This document shows positions 50,826 through 63,804 of a DNA stretch of 64,000 bases, piece after piece. The notes below the pieces were generated by a model. That model was not told the origin of the DNA, ran no database searches, and saw only the letters and a program-made list of their open reading frames with translations. The stretch's first letter is position 1. Each line of letters starts with the position of its first letter. Source of the DNA: Rhyacophila brunnea (Eukaryota > Arthropoda > Insecta > Trichoptera > Rhyacophilidae); contig JAGYXB010001355.1 in assembly GCA_022495005.1 (NCBI GenBank), positions 56,881 through 120,880 of the forward strand. Reading direction: 5' to 3'. A program made the position numbers and the translations under genes.

Positions 50826-52173
50826 TTTATATTATATCTTCAATATTATATATCACCAAGAAAATCTAATATCATACTTATATCATAATTAAGTGTGTAA
50901 GTAATTTAAATATTAGATGTTTTATTATTATTATACTCAATTATTTGTATTAAATAAATATGAGAAGTATAATTAACTTGAAGAAAAAATCATTACGAGA
51001 AGAAGTAAAAAACGTCCAAAAAATATACTCAGAGTCCATTAAATCGACGAAATCTAAAATATCTTAGGATGTGTGTAATAAAAAAAACTTCACATGTCCA
51101 ATTGAAATAAAATTTATCTGAATATAATTTTAATCAGCAGTGGATTGACCTAGGTGATGATGATACAACATCATTGTTTCAAATATATGGAAAATTATTA
51201 CGAGCAGATTATTGGTAATTGCATAAAAATATTGGTCCCCAGTAATAGTCGTCTACTAAAGAGGGTGGAAATGTATTACTGCCTCTATTTCTCAGCCTAT
51301 TAAGATAATACTATAACAAGGGTGCCAGAATAATAATAACACTCAAAATTTTGAAATTGAGAAACTGCCCATTTTAAAGATTTCCTGGGGTTACTTTCCG
51401 GGGATTAACTTCCTCCTTCCGGAAAGTTTTTTTAACCTGAAAAATATTTATAGTTTTATTAATAAGAAGATTTAAGTTTTCATTACTTTTTGTAAAAAAT
51501 AGGTATTCGAAACAATGAATAATATAAAGATCACCTAGAAGTGATTCTATAAGAATGATGTTTGCGCTACAAGTGTGGTACAGAAATAAACAAATGACGT
51601 AGAAGTGTATCGGGGAAAGTGATGCAATTTTGTGCTTGCTCCATACTCTAATTTAAAAATATAATAGGGTAGTGTATAGTACATTTTATAACATTTCACA
51701 TTTTTGTGCTCTTTACTATACTGATATGCCTCTTTGCCTGATTACCACGCATAAAATTAGATCAAATGATATTGACTTGTATTCATATATTATGTAGTAA
51801 TAAATAAATAGGCAGATATTATATTTAAAAAATATATTTTTAGAATATATTACCTACATCATTTTCACCCTAGAGCCGGAGTGCAAAGTTATGACGCATA
51901 TACTCTACGGTATGGAAATATTAAAATATATATATATCTTTATTCGATATGAAACCAAAAAATATTAATATCTCAAAGAATATTTTCATTATAGAGACAC
52001 CTATCTATATTTTATAAATCGACATATCGACATATAAAAATATTGATCTTTAGATTTTAGAAAACTTTAGAAAACTCATAATATTATCTAGTAGATGTAA
52101 ATGGCAGTGAAGAACTAAAAACCGAGAAGAGTGAAAGAGCTAAGGCATACCTTCATTCATCAGTGGATAGAGA

Positions 52174-52812
52174 GTCTGGGGTGATTCGGCGCCTGCACAA
52201 CTGGGGGCCACGCAATCTAGTGAAATTCGAAAATAAATAGACGTTTTTGAATTAAGTGCCGGCTAGACGGCAGCGACTTGCCTGCGTGGTAAAGTTTGTG
52301 CAAAAAATACGGAACCCTTTTCGGTTTGCGCGAGCTACAGTTTTCCCGTCCATACATATGAGCTTCCCGATACAACCCGGTTTGCACAGGTAAGTTTTTA
52401 GTAAAGCATGAGCGTCTAGCCGGCGCTTAATATGTACATTAAAAATAAGTATATATTTAATATTATTATTTCTATTTGTATTATTATTTAATACTTGCTG
52501 AGAATTTCAATATGTACACGTAAGTAATGATTTATTTGTACATATGTTTCAGTTCCAATGAATAGAGTTCTTTTATTTTTATATAAATCCTCAGGCATGA
52601 TAATGATTCTCAATCCCCAATAAAAACATTATGTTAAGAGCAAAATGAATTAAAACTACTAAGTAGGTAGTAGATATAAACTGATTAAAACTCCTCGTAT
52701 ACTCTCTGTATAAAATCGTGAGGAACGTCTATTTATTTCATTCGACAGTGCGGCGCCAATTATCCTGGCGCCCAGTTGTCCCACTCCTTAGATCGACCCC
52801 AGACTGATAATG
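52174..52812. mobile_element. Inverted-repeat element hosting a second element
   Basis: AGTCTGGGGT opens at about 52174 and ACCCCAGACT closes at about 52811. The arms also share ACAACTGGGxGCCA blocks and AAATAAATAGACGT. Arm similarity is imperfect, which suggests an old copy. It contains the TTAA-flanked element at 52252-52430. Confidence 0.65.
52252..52430. mobile_element. piggyBac-like MITE flanked by TTAA
   Basis: About 175 bp between TTAA at 52252-52255 and TTAA at 52427-52430. The inverted ends are GTGCCGGCTAGACG and CGTCTAGCCGGCGC. Its high GC contrasts with the surroundings. It lies inside the larger inverted-repeat element, so it inserted later. Confidence 0.75.
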
Positions 52813-53046
52813 AAGATGATATTATGATAGTTACCGATGAATATACTTTTAGTTGTATTAAAATGCATGAATAATTGTCTCGACAACCCTTATCATTAGG
52901 GAGGTTTTATAGGTTGTATTGCTATGCGATCGGGACAAATGTTAAAGAAGAGGAGAAATAATAACGACCATAACAAAAGCAATAAATATGCCATTACAAC
53001 TAAATTGATTAATAGAGGCAGTGCCTAGGAGAATAATTTATTTCTA

Positions 53047-53110
53047 GTCAGAGGTGTATCGCTATATTGGTTTTTATGTATCGCTATATTGGCTTTTATG
53101 TACCGCTATT
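53047..53110. repeat. 22-bp tandem repeat, about 2.8 units
   Basis: Units of the form TGTATCGCTATATTGGYTTT plus TA repeat twice cleanly and a third time with changes (TGTACCGCTATTGGG). Confidence 0.8.
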
Positions 53111-53984
53111 GGGTATTATTACGACTACGAATAGCTATTTTGTCACAGATAAGATATATGGCTCCAGAGTAAAAACGTATTAAAAAAGGACCAATGGGTA
53201 CGCCCAATATGTTATTAACTTATTAAAAAATATTAAATTATATCTACCTACTTATTATAAACTATATAAACATAATATTAACTCTCTTAATTAATAATAT
53301 ATTATTTATATAAATAAAATTATCTGCCAGAAACCTATCAATTAATTAACAATTCGATATTGACAAGTATATTATGACATTTTGATAATAATGACAATAT
53401 CAGCTCGTGATGTGTAATTAATTTCAAATATTGAGTTCATTACGTGTGATAGAATACTTAGTCGAGTTAATAAATAATAATGTTACTACGATGATAATTT
53501 ATTTATCCAGCACCACCCAAAATAACTATTATAAATGAGTGATTTGAGTGATTAAACATGAGAAGCTGTATATTGTTGATATATTATTTAACTACAAATT
53601 TCAGAACAAGTAAATATGTAATGGCTTATATGAAATCTGACAATCTACATGCCTCAAGTAGTCAGAAATGCGAAACGCAATATTAATGAAATTCCATTAT
53701 TTTCATACATCCCTTGAGTGATTATCTTTCATTAGAGTACGTCAAGTACACATACGAACTGTCGCCTTCTAACAAATCCTCTGTTTTATTACGGAATATT
53801 TCACTGGCATATGAAACATATCTACGACAATGTTGCAAAACCTCGTATTAAAGCAAACGTAAATTTTTTTGTTACCTCATATTATATTAATTGTAATGAC
53901 AACTGCATTCATTACATTACCTATAGGTACTAATGTTTATAGTACAATTTTAATAAACATATAATATTTAATTAGCTATATATT

Positions 53985-54500
53985 TTATTCAAACTAATAA
54001 TTCACAAGATTTAAGAAGGTACCATTCTAATTATTGAACATACACAATTTTGAAAAACACTTCTGAGAAAATATCGTCACTGTTCTGACAGAAGACACTA
54101 ATTCGAAAAAATGACATATTGAGTTAGTTATACCAAAATGTTCCTTATTTCAAACTTAACCGTCTGAAAACCTTCTTAATAAATAAACAGTCTTTATTTT
54201 AAAGTCATCCTTTTTACGAATACTTAATAAACTCACATGATAGACCATTTCAAACATTTTAACAACTTCAAAGTCAAATTACTCAAAACAAGTATTCTCC
54301 AGTTAGTGTATTCTGCCAGAACAGAGACAATATATTATATCCAATAGAAAAAATCTTTTTGAAAAAAGTATGACACCCGGCAGGAATCGAACCTGAATCT
54401 CTTGGGTTTACGCCCCGTGCGCATTGTCCACTAAGGTACTAGGTAACATACTACTTACGACAAATTTTAGCTATTGGCCCTTATAATACCTACTACATAA
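53985..54500 (-). repeat. Repeat with tRNA-like core, interrupted by a MITE
   Basis: The tail (53985-54071) and the core (54337-54500, B box GGTTCGATTCC) belong to one copy. The middle is the MITE at 54072-54336. Confidence 0.75.
54072..54336. mobile_element. MITE nested in a repeat with a tRNA-like core
   Basis: Inverted ends CACTGTTCTGACAGAAGACA and the reverse of GTATTCTGCCAGAACAGAGA, about 25 bp with few mismatches. On both sides the host repeat resumes (GAGAAAATAT before, ATTATATCCAATAG after), so removing this segment restores the repeat as seen in other copies. Confidence 0.78.
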
Positions 54501-54522
54501 TACTATACGATTAGTACAAAAC

Positions 54523-54909
54523 TTAAATCCATTAGAATTTAAATTCAAATCCCATCAAGTACCTTCGGTCGACAGTATTAATAATACTTAATAAATAAAA
54601 ACCAACTTAATATTAATTTATGTATAGTAATAATTAATTAATCGGCTCACTGCTCACCAAAACTCTAAAACGAATTGTCACATTAATATGGTGGTGTATT
54701 ATTGAGGATTTGACGAGCTGCTTTAAGTATGCAGCCGATTCTACTCAATTTTATTAATACCATCAACAATGGATGTAAAGATAATTCAATCGTCTGGTTT
54801 TGGCAAAATTATTACAATCAATATTAAAATAAAACCTTTATTAAAGATATTAATACTATCCACTGAAGGTACTTGATGGAATTTGAATTTAAATTCTAAT
54901 AGATTTAGG
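54523..54909. mobile_element. MITE with inverted repeats of about 60 bp
   Basis: The left arm, from TTAAATCCATTAGAATTTAA at 54523, and the right arm, ending TTCTAATAGATTTAGGTTAA, are inverted copies. They share CATCAAGTACCTTC and AGTATTAATA, about 60 bp with a few mismatches. No coding capacity. The target duplication is not clear. Confidence 0.75.
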
Positions 54910-55552
54910 TTAAATTAATATTGCCAATACTAAAAAACTGCATCAAGAGACATCGTGTATGAAATTGGTTCACATGGTTTTGTTTATGTGTGTATTTTTG
55001 AGTTGTATTATACACCCTGCTGCCATACGTAAATAAGAATAACATATTTTTATATAATCGCTGGTAGAGTAATCGTAGATTGCCTTTAATATTACCAGAT
55101 GGAAATACCACTTGAAAAAATGTTCAATTATTATATTGTTACATAGAAGGTTTTCCGGTTTCAATGTGATATCCAGGTGTTCCGGATTCTTCCACATTAC
55201 AAGAGGTAAGCTGCCACATCTATTGTGTCCTTAAGCTGAAAGTTAGTCTTAAGGGAGTAGATAAAGTGAAGACAAATTGGCGATGGTAACAAACGATGAA
55301 AAATAACACATACGTCCCTCAGAGTCGCCTTGCTTTTCTCTCCTGTCTGTCTCTACTTCCGCCGCGTAATTTGTTTTCATAAACATAATTCCCACTGCCA
55401 CGGGGGTATGTGTCGTATATAATACACAAAAAACTCTAGACTAAAAATATGTTATTACTACATTAGTGGTGAAGCGTGGAGGTAGGCTGTTAAGATCAGC
55501 CATAAATAGTGCACACTAAACTTTGTCAGTCATACGTACTTATTTTCAATAA

Positions 55553-55620
55553 ACTATTTCTTTTATTCAAATGAATAATTCACAAGATTTTGAGAATGTA
55601 ACATTCGAAATATTGAACTA
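55553..55620 (-). repeat. Tail fragment of the repeat with a tRNA-like core
   Basis: AAACTATTTCTTTTATTCAA and AATAATTCACAAGATTTTGA match the family tail; the core is absent. Confidence 0.6.
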
Positions 55621-55734
55621 ACTGCTACTTGGTGTTCCTCTGTTATTATACCAAGATGCGATTTTGAGAATAAAGCGTATAAAAATACTATAACTTGGAA
55701 AAGTCCCAAAAACATAAATTTAACAAGAATTTTT

Positions 55735-55915
55735 GTAACACGTTTGGCGTGTGACGGAAGTTGCGCGCGCCAATGCAACACATAATTAAATTTATTATTA
55801 TGATTATATTCATTTTGGTCTCACGGGTACATGCGCATAGTGTAATTTGGTTAGTCGTTCAATACAACCAAGTAAACAGCACGTGTTGTAAACATAACCG
55901 ATATTATGTCATAAT
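55735..55915. mobile_element. Internal fragment of the GAAGTTATRCTTCT element
   Basis: Shares GTGTGACGGAAGTT, CATTTTGGTCTCA and TAGTCGTTCAATAC with the interior of the 29445 copy. No terminal blocks are present. Confidence 0.5.
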
Positions 55916-56087
55916 AAATATATAAATGTTTATAAACAAATTTATGGCGACGAACATTCTACACTTTTAATTTATATTCATAAAACTTTATTTATATTGG
56001 AATGTATATTTATTTTTCATAGTAAAGATTGTGTATCGAAGATTTGAGGCTATATTTATGTAAGTATTATTTATGAGTAAAATTATA

Positions 56088-57126
56088 TCATCATCATCAT
56101 CAGCCTGAATCTATCCACTGCTGGATGAAGGCCTCTTCAAGTTGCTTCCACTTCTCTCGGTCCTGTGCATTGCGTTGCCACATACTTCCGCAGAAATTTA
56201 TAATTTCATCGATCCAGCGGCCTCTAGGTTTACCTTGCGGACGTTTTGTACTTCTTGGATACCACTGGATGACTAGATTTGTCCAGCCCATCTCCATTTA
56301 AGGTTTTTAATAAACTCTATTGCATCGCAAACCCTTGTCTGCTTCCTTATCCACTCATTCCTCTTTTTGTCCTTTCGCGTTATGCCCAGCATGCACCTCT
56401 CCATACCACGTTGTGCTACTCTGAGTTTCTGGATCTCTCTTTTACTTAGGGTCCATGTTTCACACGCATATGTCATCACGGGAAGCACACACTGGTTGAA
56501 CACTTTGCGCTTTAGGCACAGTGGAAGGTCACTTTTGAAGATATTATTCAGGCGGCCAAAAGCACTCCAGCCTAGCTTTACTCTGCGAACAATTTCATCA
56601 AATATACATCCATCTATAGACACTTGTTGCCCCAGATGGATGTAGCTTTTCACCTGTTCGAGCTGAGTGCCATTGATGAGGATCTCTTTTTGGCCTGCAA
56701 AGCAGTTAAACATGACTTTCGTCCTTGTTAAATTTATTTTCAAACCTACTTTGTTGCTTACTTTAGCGAGTTCCTGCATTCTGTTTTGGAGGTCTTCTGA
56801 GTCTTGCGAGAAAATTACTATGTCATCGGCAAAGCGCAGATGACTCAGGTATTCTCTATTTATGGGGATCCCTTTGTCATTCCAGTCAAGTTGCCTGAAT
56901 AAGTCTTCAAGTGTAGCTGTAAATAGTTTAGGTGAGATTGTATCACCTTGTCGGACTCCTTTGCTGATAGGAAATCTGCGCGATGGTTTATGGAGATTTA
57001 CAGATGCTGTTGCGCTACTGTATATATTATTGAAAATATTTATATAGCGCCCAGGGATTCCTTGTTTTCTGAGTGCGTCGAGTATTGAACATTTCTTTAT
57101 AGAATCAAACGCCTTCTCATAGTAAT
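56088..57126 (-). mobile_element. RTE-like LINE, best-preserved fragment
   Basis: Open for about 280 codons from EKAFDSIKKCSILDALRKQG, through GVRQGDTISPKLFTA and the catalytic LRFADDIVIFSQDSEDLQNR, to MERCMLGITRKDKKRNEW. A frameshift near 56285 is followed by QWYPRSTKRPQGKPRGRWID and ending QWIDSG with a stop. The 3' tail is an ATG repeat (TCATCATCATCA on the plus strand), typical of RTE elements. 5'-truncated. Confidence 0.9.
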
Positions 57127-57384
57127 AAATAATATCAATGAATAAATAAATTTTGTAAATGTTGAGTTGGTAAATAATTCAAAAAATATATTAAAATTTG
57201 ATTTTTTATTAATTCATCATGGGCACTTCTGAATCGATTATAACCGCTGTATGGCAAAGATGAGTTTTGGTCCAAAACTATAATTAAATTATAAATATCA
57301 TGTGCTATATGAGACACAGATGAATCGCGTACATTTTCATCAATCTAATCCACTGTAGTATTAATAGACTCACGTAACGGCTTA

Positions 57385-57450
57385 TTTTGTTTTGTTACGC
57401 CAAAAGACGTATAACTTCTAACGCGCGTACATAAGTACACACACCGATAT
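57385..57450. mobile_element. Right end of the GAAGTTATRCTTCT element
   Basis: Contains GTTACGCCAAAAGACGTATA and then ACTTCTAACGCGCG followed by TACATAAGTACACACACCGAT. A solo end. Confidence 0.7.
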
Positions 57451-57802
57451 TTTTTATTGTTAAAATGTGCATTCGCAAGGTTAATTTCACGATACTATTT
57501 TAATACTTGTACGGGTGATTTTCCCATAACTAAACTGGCAAAATTATTAGGTATTGTTAAAAAAAACATTATTTCGCACGGAAAGTTTTATTACCGCATG
57601 AGAGCGTCATACACGGGACAGTCATGTGAACAGTATTCGGGAGTCGTAAGTTGTCAGGATTTTTCATCGAAATCCGAGATTTGTTCGTATTCTGAATTTA
57701 CACTATCGTTAGTTAAAAAAAAAAGTTACAAAAATATATCACTATTTTTACCGTTAAATGTTGCATTTCGTAAGGATATTGAAGCGAGACCGGGTGTCAT
57801 TT

Positions 57803-58296
57803 TACCACGTTTTTCTTAGCTCATATTCTTGTTTATTCGGTGGTTGTTTATCCAGTGCAAATTTTGCAATCGATTTTTAACTGATTTCCCGACTAGCTAT
57901 ACATTTGAAACTTTTAGAATATATCAGAACACGATGCCAATGCATTCTTTTAATACTTTTAGCCATCTTTAAGCCGAATTGAATTCACTTTTAGTTAATT
58001 CAGTTTTGTATGAAAAGAAGAAATCTGTAATCCAATACACTATTATTGATTGCTAAGGGGGTGGTCCTAGCAACTAAATTATTAATATATATACGTGCGT
58101 TACTATGGAAATCAAAATGACATTTGAGTATTCTATATATGTTTGTTTATTGAAAAATAGCAAAAAAATGATTTGTTGACAATAATTGCCTTATTTGTCC
58201 TAAATTATTAATACATAGAATTGTCAAGTTTATATGGTTCAACAGAAAATTTAAAAACGTGGTATATAAAAAGTTCTTTTTATCTTGTAATTATTT
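57803..58296 (+). repeat. TACAACG family, full-length copy
   Basis: Starts TACCACGTTTTTCTTAGC and ends GTGGTATATAAAAAGTTC plus TTTTTATCTTGTAATT. Here both inverted motifs carry the same TACCACG variant, so the two ends match each other better than they match other copies. It has an extra stretch near 58135-58200. Confidence 0.8.
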
Positions 58297-58439
58297 TATT
58301 GTTATACTGAATTAGTTCGATGCAAAGAATGTTAACCTTTTCTATGGCTCACGATATTACTATGGCAGTATCTTTGCAGCCGCAGATTTTTAACGACACA
58401 AGTTGAATGTAGAGCTAGGCTCTAATTAAAATTGCTGTA

Positions 58440-58714
58440 GTAGCGATAATTTGTGTCCTAGTATTTCATCCACCCACGATGTCGTCGTGGGTAACAGGTT
58501 CGAATCCTGCATCTGACAAGTACACATCATAGTGTTTTTAAATTTGTGTATGCGTTAGAGTATGGACCTTATAGGTTGAGCAAGTGGCTGACATCCATTT
58601 CTCGTAAAAACTAAATCTGTTATTATAAACTCACCTTCACTCTGCGGAGGCCATAGAAGTATTAAATAGTGGAGGCCCATATGATCTTATTAGGATCGGA
58701 CATGGTCGGAAAAA
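58440..58714 (+). repeat. tRNA-Asp-like-headed SINE
   Basis: The head folds with a perfect 5-bp anticodon stem CCACG/CGTGG and loop ATGTCGT, giving anticodon GTC at 58481-58483. The B box AGGTTCGAATCCT sits in a well-paired T arm. The body matches the copy at 47725 through GATCGGACATGGTCGGAAAA. No acceptor stem, so not a working tRNA. Confidence 0.75.
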
Positions 58715-59117
58715 ATTCAAACATATGTAAATGTGTGTTTATTTTTTTAGATTATGCAAATCAATCGACAGTGGCTAGTAATTTGAGTTTAAAGTCGGAT
58801 GAGATAACTCCAAAATTTGTATGTGCGACCTGTCAATCACGGCCTCATAGAGCGAGAATACTCACTGAAGGCATATAACCGGTTAATAAAACTCAAAGAA
58901 ATATGATTTGTATAAATATACAATTAAAGAAACAGCAATACGAACTTTCTTAGTTTTAGTGTAGATACTCTAAGTATCATTTATGATTATATACTAATGA
59001 TTTTTAATGTATTTATATACTTTAAGTGAGTGAGTAACCATTTATCATAAAGATCTTATTTATCGGTTATTTATTGATTTGTATCCCGTTGACAGTAAAA
59101 TAATATGTATTTATAGA

Positions 59118-59470
59118 TTGTTTTGAAACATCGGTTAGAAAACTTGAAGCTTTCAAAATGTGGGTGTACAGACTCATGCTACGTATCAACTGGAAAGAAA
59201 AAGTTATTAATATCGACGTGATGACGTCAACGATGAGAAAGATCAAAAAAATAATCAGAGAAATTTATTTCAACAAGAAAGTTTGCATTCTTTGGACACA
59301 TCATGCGGCTTCCCGAGAAATATCAATTTATTCATATTATTTATTTTATAACTTTTTCTCATTTATGCTTCGATTTTGTTGCAGCTTGGCAGCAATTGAC
59401 AAGAAAAAAAATGGCCGAACTTATCGTCAACGTCTAATAACAGATATGGCATAAAAAGAAGATGCCATTG
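59118..59470 (+). mobile_element. LINE fragment, internally decayed
   Basis: KLEAFKMWVYRLMLRINWKE is the same block as WVYRRMLRISWKDKV in the copy at 49275. The end KKMAELIVNV followed by TAATAACAGATATGGCA also matches that copy's 3' end. The middle is deleted or scrambled. Confidence 0.78.
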
Positions 59471-60186
59471 TGTTGTATTTTAAATTAATATATTCATTTC
59501 AATCTAGACTATAGTTTCAATAAATGACAAACAAATGATTCTCATAAATATTCTAAGTGCTTAGTCTTTGAGAGAAATGATGATTTATCCTTTTACAGTA
59601 TGATGATATAGTTTGTTAAGTAAAAATGATTTTTGTTGTTAAAAATAATTCACAAAAGCTGCTACCTATGAATAATTCTCTCTCATTAAAATTGCACTAG
59701 CTGTGTTATTTATTAAAAAAGTGTTGACTTAAAGCCAATATTGACTAATAACTTTTATGTTGTATGATAATAAATTTACAATAGGTTCTAGTGGAAAATA
59801 TTGCCTTAAAACTTTGAAGGTTAATGTATTTAGAATTCGAGCGATAGAAAAGCGAGCATATTGAAATAGTATAATATTATTCAATAAGCAACAAGCCACT
59901 ACTCATTTAAGCCGAGAAAATTTCTCCAAACAAAGCGAACAGTTAATCAAATAATACACTTAAAAAGCTTTGAAATCATTAGCGTTAAACTTTCCGCTCG
60001 TAGTTTTCAAACACCTCGCAAATATCAATCAAATTAGTTTTTCCTTCAGTGTAAATCACTTAGCGCCTGGCAGCAGCGATCGTTTCCGACACGCTATTTT
60101 TAACTAGTATAGGTAGCTAACTACCTCGCATTGCAAAGGAGAAAGAAATCTTAGTGAAAATGAACAAAGAATATATTCGGATATAC

Positions 60187-60985
60187 CTAGTAATTATGTT
60201 TTGTAATAACGATTGTTGTGTTGTATTTTTTAAACGTAGAATACGTAGGCATTACATATACGGCAGTACCTTGAAGAATCGTAACGCTACTGTGTTTTTT
60301 CGTCAATATATATTCTATTCTATTTCTTCTTAGACCATGTTCGTCCCATATTATGGACTCCAATAATCCTTCTTGCATCTTCGTAAGTTATGTCAGCATC
60401 CCGTAGATCCGGTTGATTTTAAGAATAAACAAAGTAAATTGAACTTTTCTTGAGGCCTTTTCACTCTTAGCGTGATGAGAGGATGTTTGGTATGCTCTTT
60501 TATTCACGGCAAGCATTGGTTCTTGAAACTCACTATACAGAGTCTTCTTAAGGTGCCAAGATATTATGTTGTTACCGTAAAATAGCACCGTTAAAATGCA
60601 AGCATCAGATAGGCAGCATTTGATTTTAACTGAGTATAGTCGTGAGTCTCTGACACTTTACATCAAGTTAAATGTTGCTTCAAGCATTTTAAAGCAAAGT
60701 AGCATTTTTACTCGCACGTATTTTAAGCAATCAACACTTCCGATGACTTGTCCGTCGTTAATAAGGGAGAAAACTGGATCTGGACAGGTGCTAATGATGT
60801 TTTTATTTACGTTGATTTTCAAACCAATGCAAGATAAATTACTGTTCTGCAGCCGGTCGATTGTCTCTCGCATGCCCTCGATTGAGCTCATCACTGCATC
60901 ATATGCATATTCCAGGTACATTTTCTCCTGCTATGGTGACAGTTATACCAGGCGGTATTAACTTTCATAGTATGAAGATAAATGA
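60187..60985 (-). mobile_element. Heavily decayed LINE reverse transcriptase
   Basis: Has YLEYAYDAVMSSIEGMRETI, in which the catalytic YADD has become YAYD, then GLKINVNKNIISTC. Lower down it is broken by many stops and ends near LRRNRIEYILTKK. Looks older than the other LINE copies. Confidence 0.65.
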
Positions 60986-62499
60986 TGATGAGAAATAGAG
61001 CAAGCACATAATATAACCCCGAATCATTCCGCGACAGTGTGAGCTTTCGACAAAAATGACTGTCTGTGGCGAGCACTTGGTATTTTTATGGTAATAATGC
61101 AAAGATTTTTGTATCATTACTGCAATCCATTTAAGATTGTTTGCTATACTCACGAAGCTACTCATTACGGATACTATATCTGTGATATATCTGTATGCGT
61201 AAAATACAACATTACCAAAATAATTAATATGGATTTGTGTTTTATTATTATCGATTTTTTTAATTGAGCATTGACCGATTTACGAGGATGGTCAGTCGCT
61301 TAAAAATTAAAGAAATATATCTTGCCAAGAAGTTGTATGTGTTAAGAGTTTTCGAAAAGTTTTAAAGCTTCAATAAAACAATTGGTAACCAGTTCAAAAA
61401 TAATATGTCAATATATCAACACAGCGAATTTACTACTTTCGTGACGTAAAAATGTGAAGATTTTTCAGTTTGAGCTCACAATAGCTCACAAAACCTCATT
61501 GGCTGCATACTACCTCATACTGATATCTACCGATATACGCTTTAAATGGTTTTAGCGTATGCGAAGTTAGCTAAAAAAACTATCCTTTATGATAAATCAA
61601 TGGTTTCTAAAATGTTTATGAGCCAAATTGTTTATGTGTTGTACTGAACCACATAATATATGCATTATTTTTCTATAAATATTCAATAAGCATTAAAATA
61701 TAATTCATTTTATTATTAATTACGTAAGTAATTATTAATTCCTATGATTTCAGAGTGTATACGATAATATAAAAAAAAATATTCAACCAGTAAGAAAACC
61801 TCATCATGAACTCAAAAACACATTGTCAAGAAATATGTACCAACGCGTTTTTTGGCCTGGCAGATAGTCTCCCAGGAAACGCGCGTAAGATCTCAATAGT
61901 ATGCTCAGTGGTTTGGATTTTTTTCGAATGTTGGAGATTGAGAATTAACTTATATATTCTATATATATATTTCGGATTTGGGGTTTAGTGAAAGCGGTTT
62001 GTGACAATGATGTAGATATTTACGAGCCAAAAAGCTCTACTATTGAGTCTATAACGAGACACAATTGTTTTACTCCACTACCCATCGTTATATATAATAA
62101 ATATATAACCAAAATCTGTAAAATAACTAAATTAAAAAGTAAAACGCGTGACACTAATAAATAAAAAATGGTTATTTATTATTATCGTCTATTTTGTTAT
62201 GAGTGTACATACATTAATTTGTTATTAATAAACTGTTATAATCATAATTATCAGTAAATATTAACTATACAAAAATATTAGTTTAAATATTTATAGCCAC
62301 GTAAAAAGAATCTAATAAAAATGTGCAAATATTTAAAGCGTTCAAAATATAACTAGAGTATATAATGTAATGTTTACTATTTTACCTTTTTCAAGTCAAA
62401 TATAAAACGAATTTATTCATATACTTACTATATTATTATATAATATATAAAACAACTCAAAATTTAATTTCCAATTTAATGATAATATTTAATGTAGAC

Positions 62500-62850
62500 A
62501 CATTATTTATTTATTGAAGAAATAAGTAAATAAGTTACAACAAAAAATCTTGGAGTGATCCGTGACGTCGGTTAGTAATTAAAGTAATACCTACTTTTAT
62601 TTAAAATACAAAATGCGATCGCAAATAGTAGCTCGATTTGGAAAACACTTCAGAGAGTATTAAAGGCATTAGTTAAAATTTGTCACAATTAGGTATGACG
62701 CCTTTAACATAGTGGTCTATGTACATGGGCGCGATACTCGAGAGATGCAAGTTAGATTTCTGCGGGGTGTCTTACTTTTTTCAAAAAGATTTTTTCTATT
62801 GGTTATAATATATTGTCTCAGAAGTGTTTTTAAAATTATGTATATTCAAT
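62500..62850 (+). repeat. Near-complete repeat with tRNA-like core
   Basis: Starts with AATAAGTTACAA and GACGTCGGTTAGTAAT, like the copy at 28472, then TTTGTCACAATTAGG, a decayed core and CTATTGGTTATAATATAT. It confirms the head-core-tail order of the family. Confidence 0.7.
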
Positions 62851-63804
62851 TAAATCTGTTCATGAAGGGATAAGGAAAAAAGAACTATAAACGTGAAGAC
62901 AAACTCTTCATTTTTTTCACAATAAAGTTAAAATGTATTCTATGAGTGGAGAAGATACTGGAACACGTAGATACTGGTGATGGTCGTTAACTGAAGTAGT
63001 TAGCATTAACGGTAAAAAAGAAAGACTGAAAACAATATTACTCTAGATGAAATCAATCATGCGACAGTCTCTTTATTATTATTACCAATAAGCTCAGTTA
63101 AATACTTGGTAATGTAGAAAGTGATTGACGAGATAATACATTCATACCAGTTAACATGAAACATTGTAAAACTCAAATAAAAATTATCAATAATAATTTA
63201 TTACGAATAATAGAAAAATCAAAATTCATTATTGAGTATAACGTATTTTTGTGTCGTTTCCCTAACGTATTAGGTTATCAATATTACCATCTAAATGGTT
63301 CGTATTAAATACATTATATTACTAATTCAGTTACTGTGCAATCACCATTAATATTATTTGGCGTTAAGCATTATTTGTAGAATATTATCGTCGACTGCAT
63401 AACAGCTAGTTAGTTAAAGAGCAGAGTGTTAATAAGCTTGCTAATTGCATTGAATGCGTGAACACTTTTGGCTCCAATGCAGCCAGCGTCTACTCCGCGG
63501 CGTAGACTTCTACGAAGCTACGGTTCTACGCTCCAGATACTACGGCAGAGATAGTTAACGATGTATTCATGCAGATTAATTCGAATAGTATATTCAGCAA
63601 TAATTTAGACATACACATAACAGTTAAAATTATGAAAATCAACGATAAATTAAAAAAAAATATTATTATTGTTTTGATTTCAGTAAGATTGTTATTATAA
63701 ATTTTATTCTGAAGGTGACTTTGACGAAAACAAGTTATTCATAGAGTATAACTATTTATTATGTATTATAAGTATCCCATAAGTGTATCAATATGGTTTA
63801 TTAT

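Noticed and set aside
57457..57819. Open frame of 120 codons on plus
   Set aside because: It sits between a repeat end and the start of another repeat, runs into that repeat, and has no recognisable motif or start context. Not enough to call a gene.
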